A DNA stretch of 64,000 nucleotides from Paenibacillus sp. FSL R7-0273 (GCF_000758625.1 NZ_CP009283.1:4413501-4477500), one strand, 5' to 3'; numbered from the stretch's first letter, positions 9,031 to 18,896 are shown. Made by a program: numbers and translations. Notes: a model not told the origin generated them from the letters alone.

Positions 9031-9414
9031 TTAAGAAATGATTACTGCACTATCAATTTGCGTAAATACATTGTCCTTCATTGAACTGCCATCCATTGCT
9101 GTTACCACTGTACGGTTCGGTACACTTACAATAAGTGCCATATCCTTCATAAGAATCAGAGATTCCTTGCTGCCCTTAGCTGCTGCCTTCTCTACAGCAT
9201 TTGAAATCTGGTCCAGCTGGCGGCTGCCAAGCTCAATTCCCCGCTGCTCAAGCCGTTTGGCGGCATGATTGCTGAACTTAAGCATGTTATTCTGCAATAC
9301 ACTTTCAAAGCTTGCCTCACTGCCTGTACCGCTTTTAGCCGTTGGTGACCGTCTGAGCGCCTGCGGATGAACCGTACCTGGATACAGCTGGCCTATAGTC
9401 AGCCGTTCGTTCAT
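9031..9414 (-). CDS. TIGR02530-type flagellar operon protein
   Basis: This is a conserved small protein of Gram-positive flagellar operons, found between flgD and the hook gene, with unknown role (probably hook assembly). It has 127 residues. The conserved core FSNHAAKRLEQRGIELG is visible at about 47-63, followed by a predicted helix and the KDMALIVSVPNRTVVTAMD stretch. Its start overlaps the flgD stop by 4 bp. The family is recognised from memory of the TIGR02530 pattern. Confidence 0.88.
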   Translation of the reverse strand: MNERLTIGQLYPGTVHPQALRRSPTAKSGTGSEASFESVLQNNMLKFSNHAAKRLEQRGIELGSRQLDQISNAVEKAAAKGSKESLILMKDMALIVSVPNRTVVTAMDGSSMKDNVFTQIDSAVIIS

Positions 9415-9905
9415 ATGATCGCCCCGCTCTCCCCGCTGTTTACTTCTGCCTCATTGCCGCTCACAGTTTCCACTTTTAGAGCTGCGTTCTGAATCTGTGT
9501 AATGTTTGTGAGAGCAATACGTTCACTGCCTACAACTGCATATTGTATCCCGCCGCTGACCACGATAGATTCTACATTGCCTGACTTCGGCAGCTCTGTA
9601 GAAGCATCATTCCAGGTAATGTCCTTGCCGATCAGACCAGAGACAGAGCCGAGGGACTGATTCATGGCGGTGAGCTGTGTTGATATATTCATTAATTGCT
9701 CTACTGACGAGAACTGGGCCATCTGGGCAATAAATTCCTTATCCTCCATCGGCTGCATCGGGTCCTGATTCTGCAGCTGGGTAATCAGTATTTTCAGGAA
9801 CTGGTCTTTACCCAGTGTGGAGTTGCCTGTTGTTTTGGCCGTATCAGAATTGTTTGCCACGTAATTCCACTGGTTATTATTTGATACTGGAGTTGTTGAT
9901 GCCAT
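9411..9905 (-). CDS. flgD: Flagellar hook assembly scaffold FlgD
   Basis: FlgD caps the growing hook and lets hook subunits polymerise. The 164-residue protein has the diagnostic N-terminal region GKDQFLKILITQLQNQDP and MEDKEFIAQMAQFSSVEQL. It is shorter than the enteric protein because the C-terminal domain is reduced, as in Bacillus. It lies 27 bp after fliK. Confidence 0.96.
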   Translation of the reverse strand: MASTTPVSNNNQWNYVANNSDTAKTTGNSTLGKDQFLKILITQLQNQDPMQPMEDKEFIAQMAQFSSVEQLMNISTQLTAMNQSLGSVSGLIGKDITWNDASTELPKSGNVESIVVSGGIQYAVVGSERIALTNITQIQNAALKVETVSGNEAEVNSGESGAII

Positions 9906-9932
9906 TAAAAATTCACCTCACTTTTCATAAAG

Positions 9933-11462
9933 CTATGCCTTGGCCGAAAAGCTGCCATCCTGGTTGCGAATTTCCTGCCGGTTATTCACCGCCCATTCCT
10001 TGAACTCTCCGTTCAGCTCAGCAGCGAGCACTGCATCCCCGATATCTTCACGCCGGTCTCTGGAGCTGCCGTTTTGCTGGCCGCCTGAATTTTGCTGGCG
10101 TCCCTGTTGTCCATTGAACTGGGAGAAAAGCGGTGTGCTTTGTGTTACTTCAAGCTTTTCTACCTGAATCCCCTGAGATTGTAAAGCAGCCCGAAGCTGG
10201 CTCATCTGCTGCTCCAGCATTTCTTTGGCCCCGGAATGAACTGTTGCAAACTGGGCAATCAAATTCCCGTTCTGCATTGTAATCTTCACATCAACCTGCC
10301 CCAGATTTTCAGGGAACAAGGTAATAATCGCCTCGGCTATTCCGCCTTTACGTACTATTTCAAGTTTGCCGCTGATAAACGTATCCATCTGCTGGGCAAA
10401 TTGACTGACGGGTACCTTTGGTGATTCAGCCTTTAGCGGTGCTGCGAGGCCTTCTCTAATTAATAATTGGCCTGCGGTCACTACATCATTACTGTCAGCA
10501 GTTGCTCTCACTTCTGGCACAGACTCTTCTGCTTTAGCGGAATTGCCACTTTCTGCAGCAAGAGGTGTTTTGGTCAATACGGAAATGCTGTTCTCTTCTG
10601 TTGCATTTGCTGCATTAGCTACAGGTGCCAGAGGATTTACATCAGACCGTTCACCAGTACCTGCCGGAATTGCAGGGGGTGTAATGGTTGCAGCAGTTGT
10701 AGCTGCCGATGAATTAACAAGAACCGGAACCACTTTTTCAGATGGCTGCGATTTGCCTCCGTTGTCTGCTGCGACATTGTTTTTGACAGGCACAAGAGCT
10801 GCGGAATCTGTGTGATTCGAACCTTTGCTCTTGGCTTTGTTCTCAGTAGCAGCCGCTTCAGTCATGATAGCGGAAAACTGTTTCAATAGTTCAGCACCCG
10901 AACCTGTTAGTGCCTGATCCCCTTCCACATTTGCCTGCTGCAGCATAGTAACCAAACTGTTAAGCTCATCCTGAACCGCGAAACGGATTGTTTCAGGATT
11001 CTGGGCGAGCGGCGAAAGCACGGCATTTCCGTTACCTTCATTAGCACCCTCTTGATCTGGTGCTCCCTTTCCTGATAGCAGCTGGGTCACCTGCAGAAGC
11101 CAGCCCTGAAGTGCTGCCAGCAGTGCCGGATCGGCAGCGAGGCTTTCATCAAGCTGTTCCATATCCTCTGTCAAATTTTGCAGCAAGTCAATGTGACTGG
11201 CACTATCTGCCTCTTCTCCGCCGGACTGCACAGCAGCCAGCAGACCTTGAAGCAATGAAGCTATCCCTCCGGACTGGGGTGCTGCTCCAGCCTGGGTGTT
11301 TGCTCCGTTCATTGTCTGAACGAGCTGCTGGGCAAATGGCTGTGCTGCTGCGCCTCCTGCAGCCGCAGCCGTCCCGGAAGCTGAAACTGTTCCGCCTGCT
11401 CCGGCACCTCCGCCAGCCTGAAGCATATTGCCTGCGGAAAATGATGATACAACTAAACTCAT
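9933..11462 (-). CDS. fliK: Flagellar hook-length control protein FliK
   Basis: FliK is the secreted molecular ruler that measures the hook and triggers the FlhB switch. The protein has 509 residues from ATG at 11462; an in-frame GTG four codons earlier lies within the AGGAGG site and is unlikely. The first ~370 residues are low-complexity, Ala/Gln/Ser-rich. The C-terminal Flg_hook domain (about 370-460) contains IAEAIITLFPENLGQVDVKI and LRAALQSQGIQVEKLEV. It lies between motE and flgD as in Bacillus. Confidence 0.93.
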   Translation of the reverse strand: MSLVVSSFSAGNMLQAGGGAGAGGTVSASGTAAAAGGAAAQPFAQQLVQTMNGANTQAGAAPQSGGIASLLQGLLAAVQSGGEEADSASHIDLLQNLTEDMEQLDESLAADPALLAALQGWLLQVTQLLSGKGAPDQEGANEGNGNAVLSPLAQNPETIRFAVQDELNSLVTMLQQANVEGDQALTGSGAELLKQFSAIMTEAAATENKAKSKGSNHTDSAALVPVKNNVAADNGGKSQPSEKVVPVLVNSSAATTAATITPPAIPAGTGERSDVNPLAPVANAANATEENSISVLTKTPLAAESGNSAKAEESVPEVRATADSNDVVTAGQLLIREGLAAPLKAESPKVPVSQFAQQMDTFISGKLEIVRKGGIAEAIITLFPENLGQVDVKITMQNGNLIAQFATVHSGAKEMLEQQMSQLRAALQSQGIQVEKLEVTQSTPLFSQFNGQQGRQQNSGGQQNGSSRDRREDIGDAVLAAELNGEFKEWAVNNRQEIRNQDGSFSAKA

Positions 11463-11489
11463 ATTTGTTTTCACCTCCTTTCAAGCAAA

Positions 11490-12431
11490 TTATTTACCGC
11501 CCATCAGACGGTTCAGAATTTTTGCGGATAGGGCACTGTCCTTCTTGGTCATTTCCGCCAAAATGGAGGATCTTACAGTATCACCAACCGTATTCAGCAC
11601 CGTGATTACTTTGTCCGGGCTCACAGTGTACATTGAACTAAGCAGTGCAGCCGCTTCTGCAGCCGGCATTGACGTAAAGGTCTGGCTCAGCTTTTCCTGA
11701 TCCAGATTGCCGGATGCCGCAGGAGCAGCAGCCGTGTCAGCCTGGTTCTGTTTGAGCCTTGATTGAAGGGCTGCAATAGCCATATCGGTAGAATTAGTGG
11801 ATTCCTTTAGCTTTATTGACACTTCCGCCGCCATTTCCGGGTCCATTTTTTCAAGAATGGCCGTTTTGCTGGCGTTGTTCATCGCGCTCAAAATCTGCAC
11901 CTGCTCTTCTGCAGTCAGATTCTCCATAATCGGCGCTGCCTTGGAAGCCTTCATGCCTGAATACAGCTTAGCAAGCTCAGTCACCTTGTCCTGATAGGGA
12001 TCCTCTTCCTCCACAGCAGCCTTCGCCGCTGCAGCCTCTGCCGTCATCGTGTCAATCTGCTTTTGCAGCGCTTCAACCTGTGTTGCCTGCTCTGTCTTCT
12101 CGTTGTTAATCTGTTGCAGCTGCGCATCTTTTTCGGCAAGCTGGGCTTTGAGCTCCTTGATCGTTGATTCTGAGCTTTCCGCCTGCTCCTTGCCTCCTTC
12201 TTCTTCTGCCGCTTCACCTCCCGGCTCGGCAGGGGGATCAGGAATCCATTGACTGACAAAAGGGAGCTTATTCCCCACTTCCAGCGCTTTGTTGCGGATA
12301 TCCATATTAAAAAGAGTCAGCAGCACTCCAAGCAGCACGAGCGTAAAAATAATCGGTATCATCAAGAACAAAAATCGCTCAAATTTGCTTGCCGACTCTT
12401 CATTTTCAAGTTCCATATCATTATTAGCCAC
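11490..12431 (-). CDS. MotE/YlxF-like flagellar membrane protein
   Basis: The 313-residue protein has one N-terminal transmembrane helix (about 22-44), an acidic Glu/Pro linker, a coiled coil (about 90-145) and a C-terminal MgtE-N-like helical domain (KLYSGMKASKAAPIMENLTAEEQVQIL). This arrangement matches the MotE (YlxF) protein encoded between fliJ and fliK in Bacillus fla operons, whose homologues act as chaperones or scaffold proteins for the motor. The exact role is not shown by the sequence. Confidence 0.85.
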   Translation of the reverse strand: MANNDMELENEESASKFERFLFLMIPIIFTLVLLGVLLTLFNMDIRNKALEVGNKLPFVSQWIPDPPAEPGGEAAEEEGGKEQAESSESTIKELKAQLAEKDAQLQQINNEKTEQATQVEALQKQIDTMTAEAAAAKAAVEEEDPYQDKVTELAKLYSGMKASKAAPIMENLTAEEQVQILSAMNNASKTAILEKMDPEMAAEVSIKLKESTNSTDMAIAALQSRLKQNQADTAAAPAASGNLDQEKLSQTFTSMPAAEAAALLSSMYTVSPDKVITVLNTVGDTVRSSILAEMTKKDSALSAKILNRLMGGK

Positions 12432-12449
12432 TGGCGGAAACCTCCCGGG

Positions 12450-12893
12450 TTAGAGGGATTTCATCGCGAAGCGGACGGTAGCCATCTCATCCAGTTCGTT
12501 TTGTTCCCGTAAAATCATATCCTGCTGAAAAATATTCTGTGCCTTGTCTCTGGCCTTCAGCCAGACCTTCTCATCCAGTACCTTTGTGCTAAGGTGATCC
12601 TGCTTGTGCTGAACCTCCTGGTGGGCACGTCTGATGTCTGTATGCTTGCGGGCAATACAGGAATCCAGGTACTGCACATAATGCTGCATTTCAATAATTT
12701 TAGCCATCGGCGTTTTTTGTTCAGCTGCGTTCTGCAGCGACAGCATCAGTGAACTGCGCTGGGCCATTAATTCATCAAGGCTTTTTTCCTGTGCCTGCAG
12801 TTCTCCGAGTGCAGTTGAGAGCATCCACTCTGCCTGTGTTTTCTCGTTGCCCTTCAAGTCCACAACTTTTTGAAAAGTATAATGGAACCTCAT
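12450..12893 (-). CDS. fliJ: Flagellar export chaperone FliJ
   Basis: FliJ is the central stalk-like coiled coil of the FliI ATPase ring. The product has 147 residues and is almost entirely a predicted coiled coil; the opening FHYTFQKVVDLKGNEKTQAEW is family-typical. It follows fliI by 6 bp and precedes motE by 18 bp. Confidence 0.92.
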   Translation of the reverse strand: MRFHYTFQKVVDLKGNEKTQAEWMLSTALGELQAQEKSLDELMAQRSSLMLSLQNAAEQKTPMAKIIEMQHYVQYLDSCIARKHTDIRRAHQEVQHKQDHLSTKVLDEKVWLKARDKAQNIFQQDMILREQNELDEMATVRFAMKSL

Positions 12894-12899
12894 TGCCTA

Positions 12900-14225
12900 T
12901 CAACTCCTTGAGAACTGTGAAATTAGAGACTGTTGAACCTCGGACAAAGTAACCTTCTCATTCACCTTCTGTTTGGTGAATTCCCAGATGCTGTCGATAT
13001 AGTGCATGGACTCGTCAATCTGGGCGTTGGAGCCCCGCTGGTAGGCCCCGATATTGATTAAGTCTTCAGAATCCTTATACACAGCCATCAGCCGCTTTAC
13101 ATTCTCAGCCGCGGCAATTTGCTCCTCAGGTGCGATATCCTTCATCACCCGGCTGATGCTTGACAGAACGTCGATAGCCGGAAAATGTCCTTTATTGGCG
13201 ATACTTCGGTTAAGGACAATGTGCCCGTCCAGAATTCCCCGCACGGCATCAGCGATCGGCTCATTCATATCATCACCGTCGACGAGCACGGTGTAAAAGG
13301 CTGTTATAGAGCCCGTAGGGCCGGTCCCTGCCCGCTCCAGCAGTTTAGGAAGACTAGCGAATACAGAAGGCGTATAGCCTCTCATAGCCGGCGGTTCGCC
13401 GACCGCAAGTCCGACCTCCCGCTGGGCCATCGCGTAACGCGTAACCGAGTCCATCATTAGCATAACGTTGAGGCCGCGGTCCCGGAAATATTCAGCAATG
13501 GTGGTAGCAATCAGCGCTCCCTTAATCCGGATCAGGGCGGGCTGGTCAGATGTGGCGACCACTACAACCGACCGCTGCAGCCCTTCAGGACCCAGATCAC
13601 GCTCAATAAAGTCAAGGACTTCTCTTCCGCGTTCCCCGACCAATGCAATGACATTGACATCAGCTGCGGTATTCCGGGCAATCATCCCCATCAGCGTACT
13701 CTTTCCTACCCCTGAGCCGGCAAAAATACCTACCCGCTGGCCTTTGCCAATAGTCAGCAAGCCATCGATTGCTCTGACGCCGATGCTGATCGGTTCATGC
13801 ACACGCGGACGCGTTAGCGGATTGGATGGAATATTGAAGGTGGAGCTATGCGGCATCCGTGCCGGAATCAGCGAGCCGTCAAGCGGCTGGCCAAGCCCGT
13901 CAAGCACCTTGCCCAGCAGCTCAGAGCCTACCTGGACGCTCAACGGTTTACCGGTGCCAACCACATCGCAGCCCGGCCCGATGGCCTGCAGCTCGCCAAG
14001 CGGCATCAGCAGCACCTTATTGTCCCGAAAACCCACCACCTCTGCCTGAAGGGGTTTGTTGCCTTTGGCAGGGTAGATATAACACACATCACCGATGCTG
14101 GCATCCGGACCCTCCGACTCCACCATCAGTCCGATAACCTGGGTGACCTTCCCGTTGATTCTGACCGGATCAAAATTCCGCAAATGTTCTTTATACCGCC
14201 CACTGTCAAGCATCGGCTTCCCCAT
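12900..14225 (-). CDS. fliI: Flagellum-specific export ATPase FliI
   Basis: FliI is the F1-beta-like hexameric ATPase that feeds substrates to the export gate. The 441-residue protein has Walker A at about 168-176 (AGSGVGKST), Walker B region NVMLMMDSVTRYAMAQREV and the family segment GEPPAMRGYTPSVFASLP. The start ATG at 14225 has GAGGAG 7 nt upstream and lies inside the end of fliH (20 bp overlap). Confidence 0.97.
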   Translation of the reverse strand: MGKPMLDSGRYKEHLRNFDPVRINGKVTQVIGLMVESEGPDASIGDVCYIYPAKGNKPLQAEVVGFRDNKVLLMPLGELQAIGPGCDVVGTGKPLSVQVGSELLGKVLDGLGQPLDGSLIPARMPHSSTFNIPSNPLTRPRVHEPISIGVRAIDGLLTIGKGQRVGIFAGSGVGKSTLMGMIARNTAADVNVIALVGERGREVLDFIERDLGPEGLQRSVVVVATSDQPALIRIKGALIATTIAEYFRDRGLNVMLMMDSVTRYAMAQREVGLAVGEPPAMRGYTPSVFASLPKLLERAGTGPTGSITAFYTVLVDGDDMNEPIADAVRGILDGHIVLNRSIANKGHFPAIDVLSSISRVMKDIAPEEQIAAAENVKRLMAVYKDSEDLINIGAYQRGSNAQIDESMHYIDSIWEFTKQKVNEKVTLSEVQQSLISQFSRS

Positions 14226-15054
14226 TTCTGTGCTCCTCAGTGTCCAGTGCGATTCTCACGAGCGATTTTTTGATTTCTCCAAGCTGGGTGTCAATCCGTG
14301 CATCAATGCTGCCGAAGGAGGAACGGATGACACACCCCATATCCTTCACTGTGGAATCAGGCAGTATCTGAAGCTCGGCTTGTGAATCTACAGCAAGCGC
14401 AAGCTCTTCCCGGGCCGCATTGACAAAGGCAAACTGAGAAGGAGAGACACACAGGGAGATCAGTCCCTGCTCCCGTTTGCGCGCCAGATTTTTGCGGATC
14501 AGATCCATGGCGAATTGCGGCTCTACCGTCAGCTGCTTGTCTACTATCTTCTCGGCAATAGAGCAGCTTAGCTCCACCAGGAAAGGCTCTGCTTCCTGAA
14601 TAATGACGTCGCGCGCCTTGTATGCCTCCTGCAGCACCATACGCGCCTCTTCCATCATCTCATTCATTCGTATGGCCATATCATGCTCTGCCTGTGTAAG
14701 ACCTTCCTGATAGCCTTGCTGAAACGCTTCGGATTTGACTCCTTCTATCAAATGCTCGTCCTGTTCCCGGCGCTGGCGCCACCATTCTTCCGCTTCTGTC
14801 CGTGCCGATTCCACAATATTTTCAGCTTCCAGCGATGCACTGCGCACCTGTTCTTCAGCAAAATCCTGAGCGTCCTTCAGCATCTGCCTGCGGCTCTGCT
14901 CTGCCTCTTCACGGGCCGGGTCGTGATAATGAACCACGCTTGCCGGCTCCTCCACAACTGAGGCCTCGGCAATTCCAGCATTCTGTCTGGCCTGTTCCAG
15001 CCGTTTAAGCACATCTACCGGAACATATTGGGAGTGTTTGATCAGCTTAGACAA
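14206..15054 (-). CDS. fliH: Flagellar assembly protein FliH
   Basis: FliH is the peripheral stator of the FliI ATPase. The protein has 282 residues: a charged coiled coil (about 50-130, rich in EEA and RQ) and a C-terminal V-ATPase E-subunit-like domain. The start is TTG at 15054, 9 nt after a GGAG inside the end of fliG, overlapping it by 8 bp. Both overlaps with fliG and fliI suggest coupled translation. Confidence 0.93.
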   Translation of the reverse strand: MSKLIKHSQYVPVDVLKRLEQARQNAGIAEASVVEEPASVVHYHDPAREEAEQSRRQMLKDAQDFAEEQVRSASLEAENIVESARTEAEEWWRQRREQDEHLIEGVKSEAFQQGYQEGLTQAEHDMAIRMNEMMEEARMVLQEAYKARDVIIQEAEPFLVELSCSIAEKIVDKQLTVEPQFAMDLIRKNLARKREQGLISLCVSPSQFAFVNAAREELALAVDSQAELQILPDSTVKDMGCVIRSSFGSIDARIDTQLGEIKKSLVRIALDTEEHRNGEADA

Positions 15055-16063
15055 TTATGTCATCTCCTCCGCCACGGGCGATGATAATTTCACCGGATTC
15101 TTCCAGTCTGCGGATCGTGCCTACAATGCGTGTCTGGGCTTCCTCAACATCACGCAGCCGCACTGGACCCATATATTCCATTTCCTCGCGGAAGGTTTCG
15201 GCCATCCGTTTGGACATATTGCGGAAAATAACATCCCGCACCTCTTCGCTTGCCACCTTGAGTGCCAGCTGCAGATCGGCGTTTTCGATATCCTTGATGA
15301 TACGCTGGATCGAACGGTTGTCGACGTTGACGATATCTTCGAATACGAACATCCGCTTTTTGATCTCTTCGGCCAGCTCCGGATCCTGAATTTCCAGTGA
15401 ATCGAGAATGGTCCGCTCTGTTCCCCGGTCCACGCCGTTCAGAATCTGTACGATAGATTCGATACCGCCGGCATTCGTGTAATCCTGAGTCACAGTTGCC
15501 GACAGCTTTTGTTCCAGTACCCGCTCGATTTGGGTAACAACCTCCGGCGAGGTACTGTCCATAATCGCAATTCTTCTCGCCACCTCTGCCTGCTTCTCCT
15601 GAGGCAATGAGGACAGAATGGTGGCTGCCTGTTCAAATTGAAGATAGGACAAGACCAGGGCGATCGTCTGAACATTCTCATTTTGAATGAAATTCAGAAT
15701 TTGGTTAGGATCAGCCTTACGTGCAAAGTCAAAGGGTCTGACCTGCAAAGTCGCCGTCAGGCGGTTGATGACCTCAAGCGCCTTGGCTGAACCAAGCGCC
15801 TTTTCAAGAATTTCCTTAGCGTAGTTGATACCGCCCTGGGAGATATATTCCTGTGCGAGACAGATTTGATGAAACTCGGACATAATCGACTCTTTTTCCA
15901 TGCTGTCCACCTTGCGGACATTGGCTATTTCCAGAGTGAGCTGTTCAATTTCTTCGTCTCGTAGATGTTTGAATATTTGCGCCGATACCTCGGGCCCTAG
16001 TGTGATAAGCAGGATCGCCGCCTTTTGGCGGCCGCTGAGACCCTGCTGGCTAGCTTTTGCCAT
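15047..16063 (-). CDS. fliG: Flagellar motor switch protein FliG
   Basis: FliG links the MS ring to the C ring and interacts with the stator to make torque. The 338-residue protein has the N-terminal LSGRQKAAILLITLG, an armadillo-type middle domain with a MEYMGPVRLRDVEEAQ stretch, and the C-terminal charged torque helix region. I chose ATG at 16063 (MAKASQQGLSG), preceded by AGAGGTGAA, over an upstream in-frame start within fliF. Confidence 0.97.
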   Translation of the reverse strand: MAKASQQGLSGRQKAAILLITLGPEVSAQIFKHLRDEEIEQLTLEIANVRKVDSMEKESIMSEFHQICLAQEYISQGGINYAKEILEKALGSAKALEVINRLTATLQVRPFDFARKADPNQILNFIQNENVQTIALVLSYLQFEQAATILSSLPQEKQAEVARRIAIMDSTSPEVVTQIERVLEQKLSATVTQDYTNAGGIESIVQILNGVDRGTERTILDSLEIQDPELAEEIKKRMFVFEDIVNVDNRSIQRIIKDIENADLQLALKVASEEVRDVIFRNMSKRMAETFREEMEYMGPVRLRDVEEAQTRIVGTIRRLEESGEIIIARGGGDDIIV

Positions 16064-16067
16064 TAGT

Positions 16068-17657
16068 TCACCTCTGTTCGTCTGCAAGCCATGTACGCAG
16101 CAGGTTTACGAATTCATCCGGCTTCTTCTTCGCCAGGCTTTCCAGTTGCTTGCGAACCTGACTTTCATTCGTCACGCTCTCCAAGTTAATGGACGGGAAT
16201 TCAGTAGGAACCTGTAGCGGAATGTCTTCTTCCACTTCTTCCTCTTGCTTATTCTTGCGGCTCCGGTAGATCAAGAAGCCTCCGCCGGCACCGACTAGCA
16301 GCGCCGCTGCTCCAATTGCCCAGATCATCCATGTCGGCAGCCCGCCCGCGCTTGCTGCAGCCGTACTACTTCCAAATTGCTGCGAGTAAACAAAGACTTT
16401 ATTGTCCAATTCCTCGTCAGTATAAGCAACTCCTGAATCTGCAAGTGACGCGCCCACAATATTAACCAGAATATTCTGAATTGCGTCCGAGGTAGCCTCA
16501 TCCAAAGTTTCTTGTCCGGCAGGTGGTTCAACCGCGACATTAATGGTTAAATCTTTAACAGTATATGGGCTTGCAATAATATCCTTAGTAATACGGTTCA
16601 CTTCAAAGTTTCTGGTCTCCGAAGATTCCTCAGAAGTAGTGGTGCCTGTATCCGCCCCCGAAGGATAACCTGCGACATCTTCCGACCCTGTACCTGCAAC
16701 TCCACCAGTGCCGTTACTCTCACCCGAATAGGTATTGCTGATAATCTGTGAGCTTATCTCGATTCCCCGGATATTTTCCGTATCCACAGGCGTGACTAGG
16801 TTTTCCGTACGGTTTTCCTTGTCAAAGTTGAGTTTGGAGAATACCAGAACATCCACTTTATCAGGGCCTGTCAGCGTACTGAGAAATTGTTTTACATTCT
16901 TTTTGACTTCGTCTTCAAATTTCTTTTGAAGGGCAAAGTTCTCTTCCACCTGGCTGGATATTCCGGCTTGTCCGCCTCTGGCTGAAGGCATTAATTCAGT
17001 CTCGTTACTGGTGATCGTGATGTTATCAACAGGTAAATTCGGGACACCGGTCTTAACTAAATTAAAGTATCCATCGATATTATCCTGTGTCGGCCTGAAA
17101 CCCGGATCAAAAGAAAGCACAATGGACGCATAAGCCTGCTCTTGGCCTTCCTGGGCCGCAAAAACAGTTTCTTTCGGGAGAGTAATTAATACTTTAACAT
17201 CCTTAATTCCCTGCATCCGTCTCATCAGCTGCTCAATCTCACCGTTCAGCGCGTTATTGTATTTAACATCAAACTCGCTGTCTGTTGTACCAATCATAGA
17301 TGAGGATTCATCAAAAACCTTGTATCCGATTGAGCCCTCCTGAACAATCCCCTGAGATCCGATATCCACCTTAATACGGTTAGCCTGGGTGCTTGGAACT
17401 GAAATGCTTCTGCCATCCGGACTCAGCTGGTAAGGAATTCCCGCAGAATCCAGGTAGGCCATAACTCCGGCGGAGTCAGTACTGTCCAAATCCCGAAATG
17501 CCACTTCATATTCCGTCTTCGAAAGCTGCACCGTCAAAACTACGATTATTACGATAATGATAGAGAGAGTAGAGAAAAATAATATTTTTTGTTTACCGCT
17601 AAATCTGTTCCAATACTCGTTTACTTTCTCTTTGTATTGGGCAAATCTTTCATTCAC
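16068..17657 (-). CDS. fliF: Flagellar MS-ring protein FliF
   Basis: FliF builds the membrane MS ring, the base of the flagellum. The 529-residue protein has an N-terminal transmembrane helix (about 26-46), the YscJ/FliF ring-building domain (LDSTDSAGVMAYLDSAGIPYQ and ALNGEIEQLMRRMQGIKDVKVLI regions), a Thr/Ser/Gly-rich loop near 320-350, a second transmembrane helix (about 447-467), and a FliG-binding C-terminus. The start is GTG at 17657 with GGGGTGA upstream. Confidence 0.97.
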   Translation of the reverse strand: MNERFAQYKEKVNEYWNRFSGKQKILFFSTLSIIIVIIVVLTVQLSKTEYEVAFRDLDSTDSAGVMAYLDSAGIPYQLSPDGRSISVPSTQANRIKVDIGSQGIVQEGSIGYKVFDESSSMIGTTDSEFDVKYNNALNGEIEQLMRRMQGIKDVKVLITLPKETVFAAQEGQEQAYASIVLSFDPGFRPTQDNIDGYFNLVKTGVPNLPVDNITITSNETELMPSARGGQAGISSQVEENFALQKKFEDEVKKNVKQFLSTLTGPDKVDVLVFSKLNFDKENRTENLVTPVDTENIRGIEISSQIISNTYSGESNGTGGVAGTGSEDVAGYPSGADTGTTTSEESSETRNFEVNRITKDIIASPYTVKDLTINVAVEPPAGQETLDEATSDAIQNILVNIVGASLADSGVAYTDEELDNKVFVYSQQFGSSTAAASAGGLPTWMIWAIGAAALLVGAGGGFLIYRSRKNKQEEEVEEDIPLQVPTEFPSINLESVTNESQVRKQLESLAKKKPDEFVNLLRTWLADEQR

Positions 17658-17691
17658 AGTGTCACCCCATCCGAAACTAAGCTAGGATTAT

Positions 17692-18000
17692 TTAGATCTG
17701 AGTTCTCATAATTTCCTGATAGGCTTCAATCACTTTGTTCCGGACTTGTGTAGTCAGCTGCAAACTCAGTAATGCCTGTTGTGAAGAAATCATCGCTTCA
17801 TCGATATTGACTTCTCCCAGAATAAATTTGTTATTCATGTCCTTTGCCTGCTGCTCCTGGGCAGCCACCTGATTCAAAGCGTCTTCCAGAAATGTTCCAA
17901 AGCTTTGACCGGAACCGGCCGCTTCACCCGTCTGTGCTGTTGCGGATTTCATGGCAAGGGGCTGGACAGTCTGTGTTCCAATCATAAGGTTCTGTATCAA
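17692..18000 (-). CDS. fliE: Flagellar hook-basal body complex protein FliE
   Basis: FliE connects the MS ring and export gate to the rod. The 102-residue product has the family core SFGTFLEDALNQVAAQEQQA and ends with LLSLQLTTQVRNKVIEAYQE. The start is TTG at 18000, supported by AGGAGG seven bases upstream. It lies between flgC and fliF as usual. Confidence 0.95.
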   Translation of the reverse strand: MIQNLMIGTQTVQPLAMKSATAQTGEAAGSGQSFGTFLEDALNQVAAQEQQAKDMNNKFILGEVNIDEAMISSQQALLSLQLTTQVRNKVIEAYQEIMRTQI

Positions 18001-18029
18001 TGATTACCCTCCTAAAAATTCTTTTAAGC

Positions 18030-18482
18030 CTACTTCCCTATCTCGAGCGCTTTGCTTACCATAGCCTTGGATGCATTAAGCATCGTTACATTAGCTTCAT
18101 AAGAACGGGAGGCAGACAGCATGTCTACCATCTCTTTAGTCAGATCGACGTTAGGCATAAAGACATATCCTTCTGCATCCGCATCCGGATGGCTCGGATT
18201 ATAGACGGGCTTCAAAGGCGAAGCATCCTCAATAATAGACTGCACCTTCACACCCTCGGTCCCGCTGCCGCCATTCATCTTGGAATTCAGAATATTGGAA
18301 AAGCTGTTGTTCTGCTCGGTTCCAAGCACGACAAGCTTGCGCTTATACGGAACAGCCTTACCGTCAACTACCGAAGCCCTGGTCGTTTCAGCGTTTGCAA
18401 TGTTAGAGGAAATCACGTCCATCCGAAGCCGCTGCGCAGTCAAGGCAGAGGCACTGATTCCAAAGCTGCTACCAAAGTTCAC
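18030..18482 (-). CDS. flgC: Flagellar basal body rod protein FlgC
   Basis: FlgC is a proximal rod subunit. The 150-residue protein has the rod motif SALTAQRLRMDVISSNIANAE at the N-terminus and the C-terminal PNVDLTKEMVDMLSASRSYEA. The start is GTG at 18482 with GGGAGGG upstream. It follows flgB by 6 bp. Confidence 0.96.
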   Translation of the reverse strand: MNFGSSFGISASALTAQRLRMDVISSNIANAETTRASVVDGKAVPYKRKLVVLGTEQNNSFSNILNSKMNGGSGTEGVKVQSIIEDASPLKPVYNPSHPDADAEGYVFMPNVDLTKEMVDMLSASRSYEANVTMLNASKAMVSKALEIGK

Positions 18483-18488
18483 TATATA

Positions 18489-18896
18489 TTACCCTCCCTG
18501 CACAACTGTACGCATCATAGTAATCTGACTGTTTAACTGTTCGATATACGAGTTGTATCTTAGCTGGTTCTCGGCGCTGAGCGCCATCTCGCGGTCCATA
18601 TCCACATTATTGTCGTTGTTATTCATCGATATTGATGCATCTGTACTCACGACAGCAGATGGTACAGCGGAAACGTACCCGAATTGGAAGTGGCGAGAAT
18701 CAGTTATCTTCGCACCAAGTGTCGGCTTCAATCCATTCTCCTGCCCGGCAAGTAAACTTTCAAATGAAACATCTGAGCGTTTAAATCCCGGTGTGTCCGC
18801 ATTAGCGATGTTGTTGGCCAGGACACTTTGTCGTTTAGTGGCGGCAGCAAGGCCTCCCTGTAATCTCTGAAAACTGACACTGTTCAGCAAACCCAT
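18489..18896 (-). CDS. flgB: Flagellar basal body rod protein FlgB
   Basis: FlgB is the innermost rod subunit and the first gene of the fla operon. It has 135 residues from ATG at 18896 (MGLLNSVSFQRLQGG), chosen because GGAAGGGGG lies just upstream and homologues begin here. The rod motif is QSVLANNIANADTPGFKRSD. The gap upstream holds the hslU terminator and should hold the fla promoter. Confidence 0.95.
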   Translation of the reverse strand: MGLLNSVSFQRLQGGLAAATKRQSVLANNIANADTPGFKRSDVSFESLLAGQENGLKPTLGAKITDSRHFQFGYVSAVPSAVVSTDASISMNNNDNNVDMDREMALSAENQLRYNSYIEQLNSQITMMRTVVQGG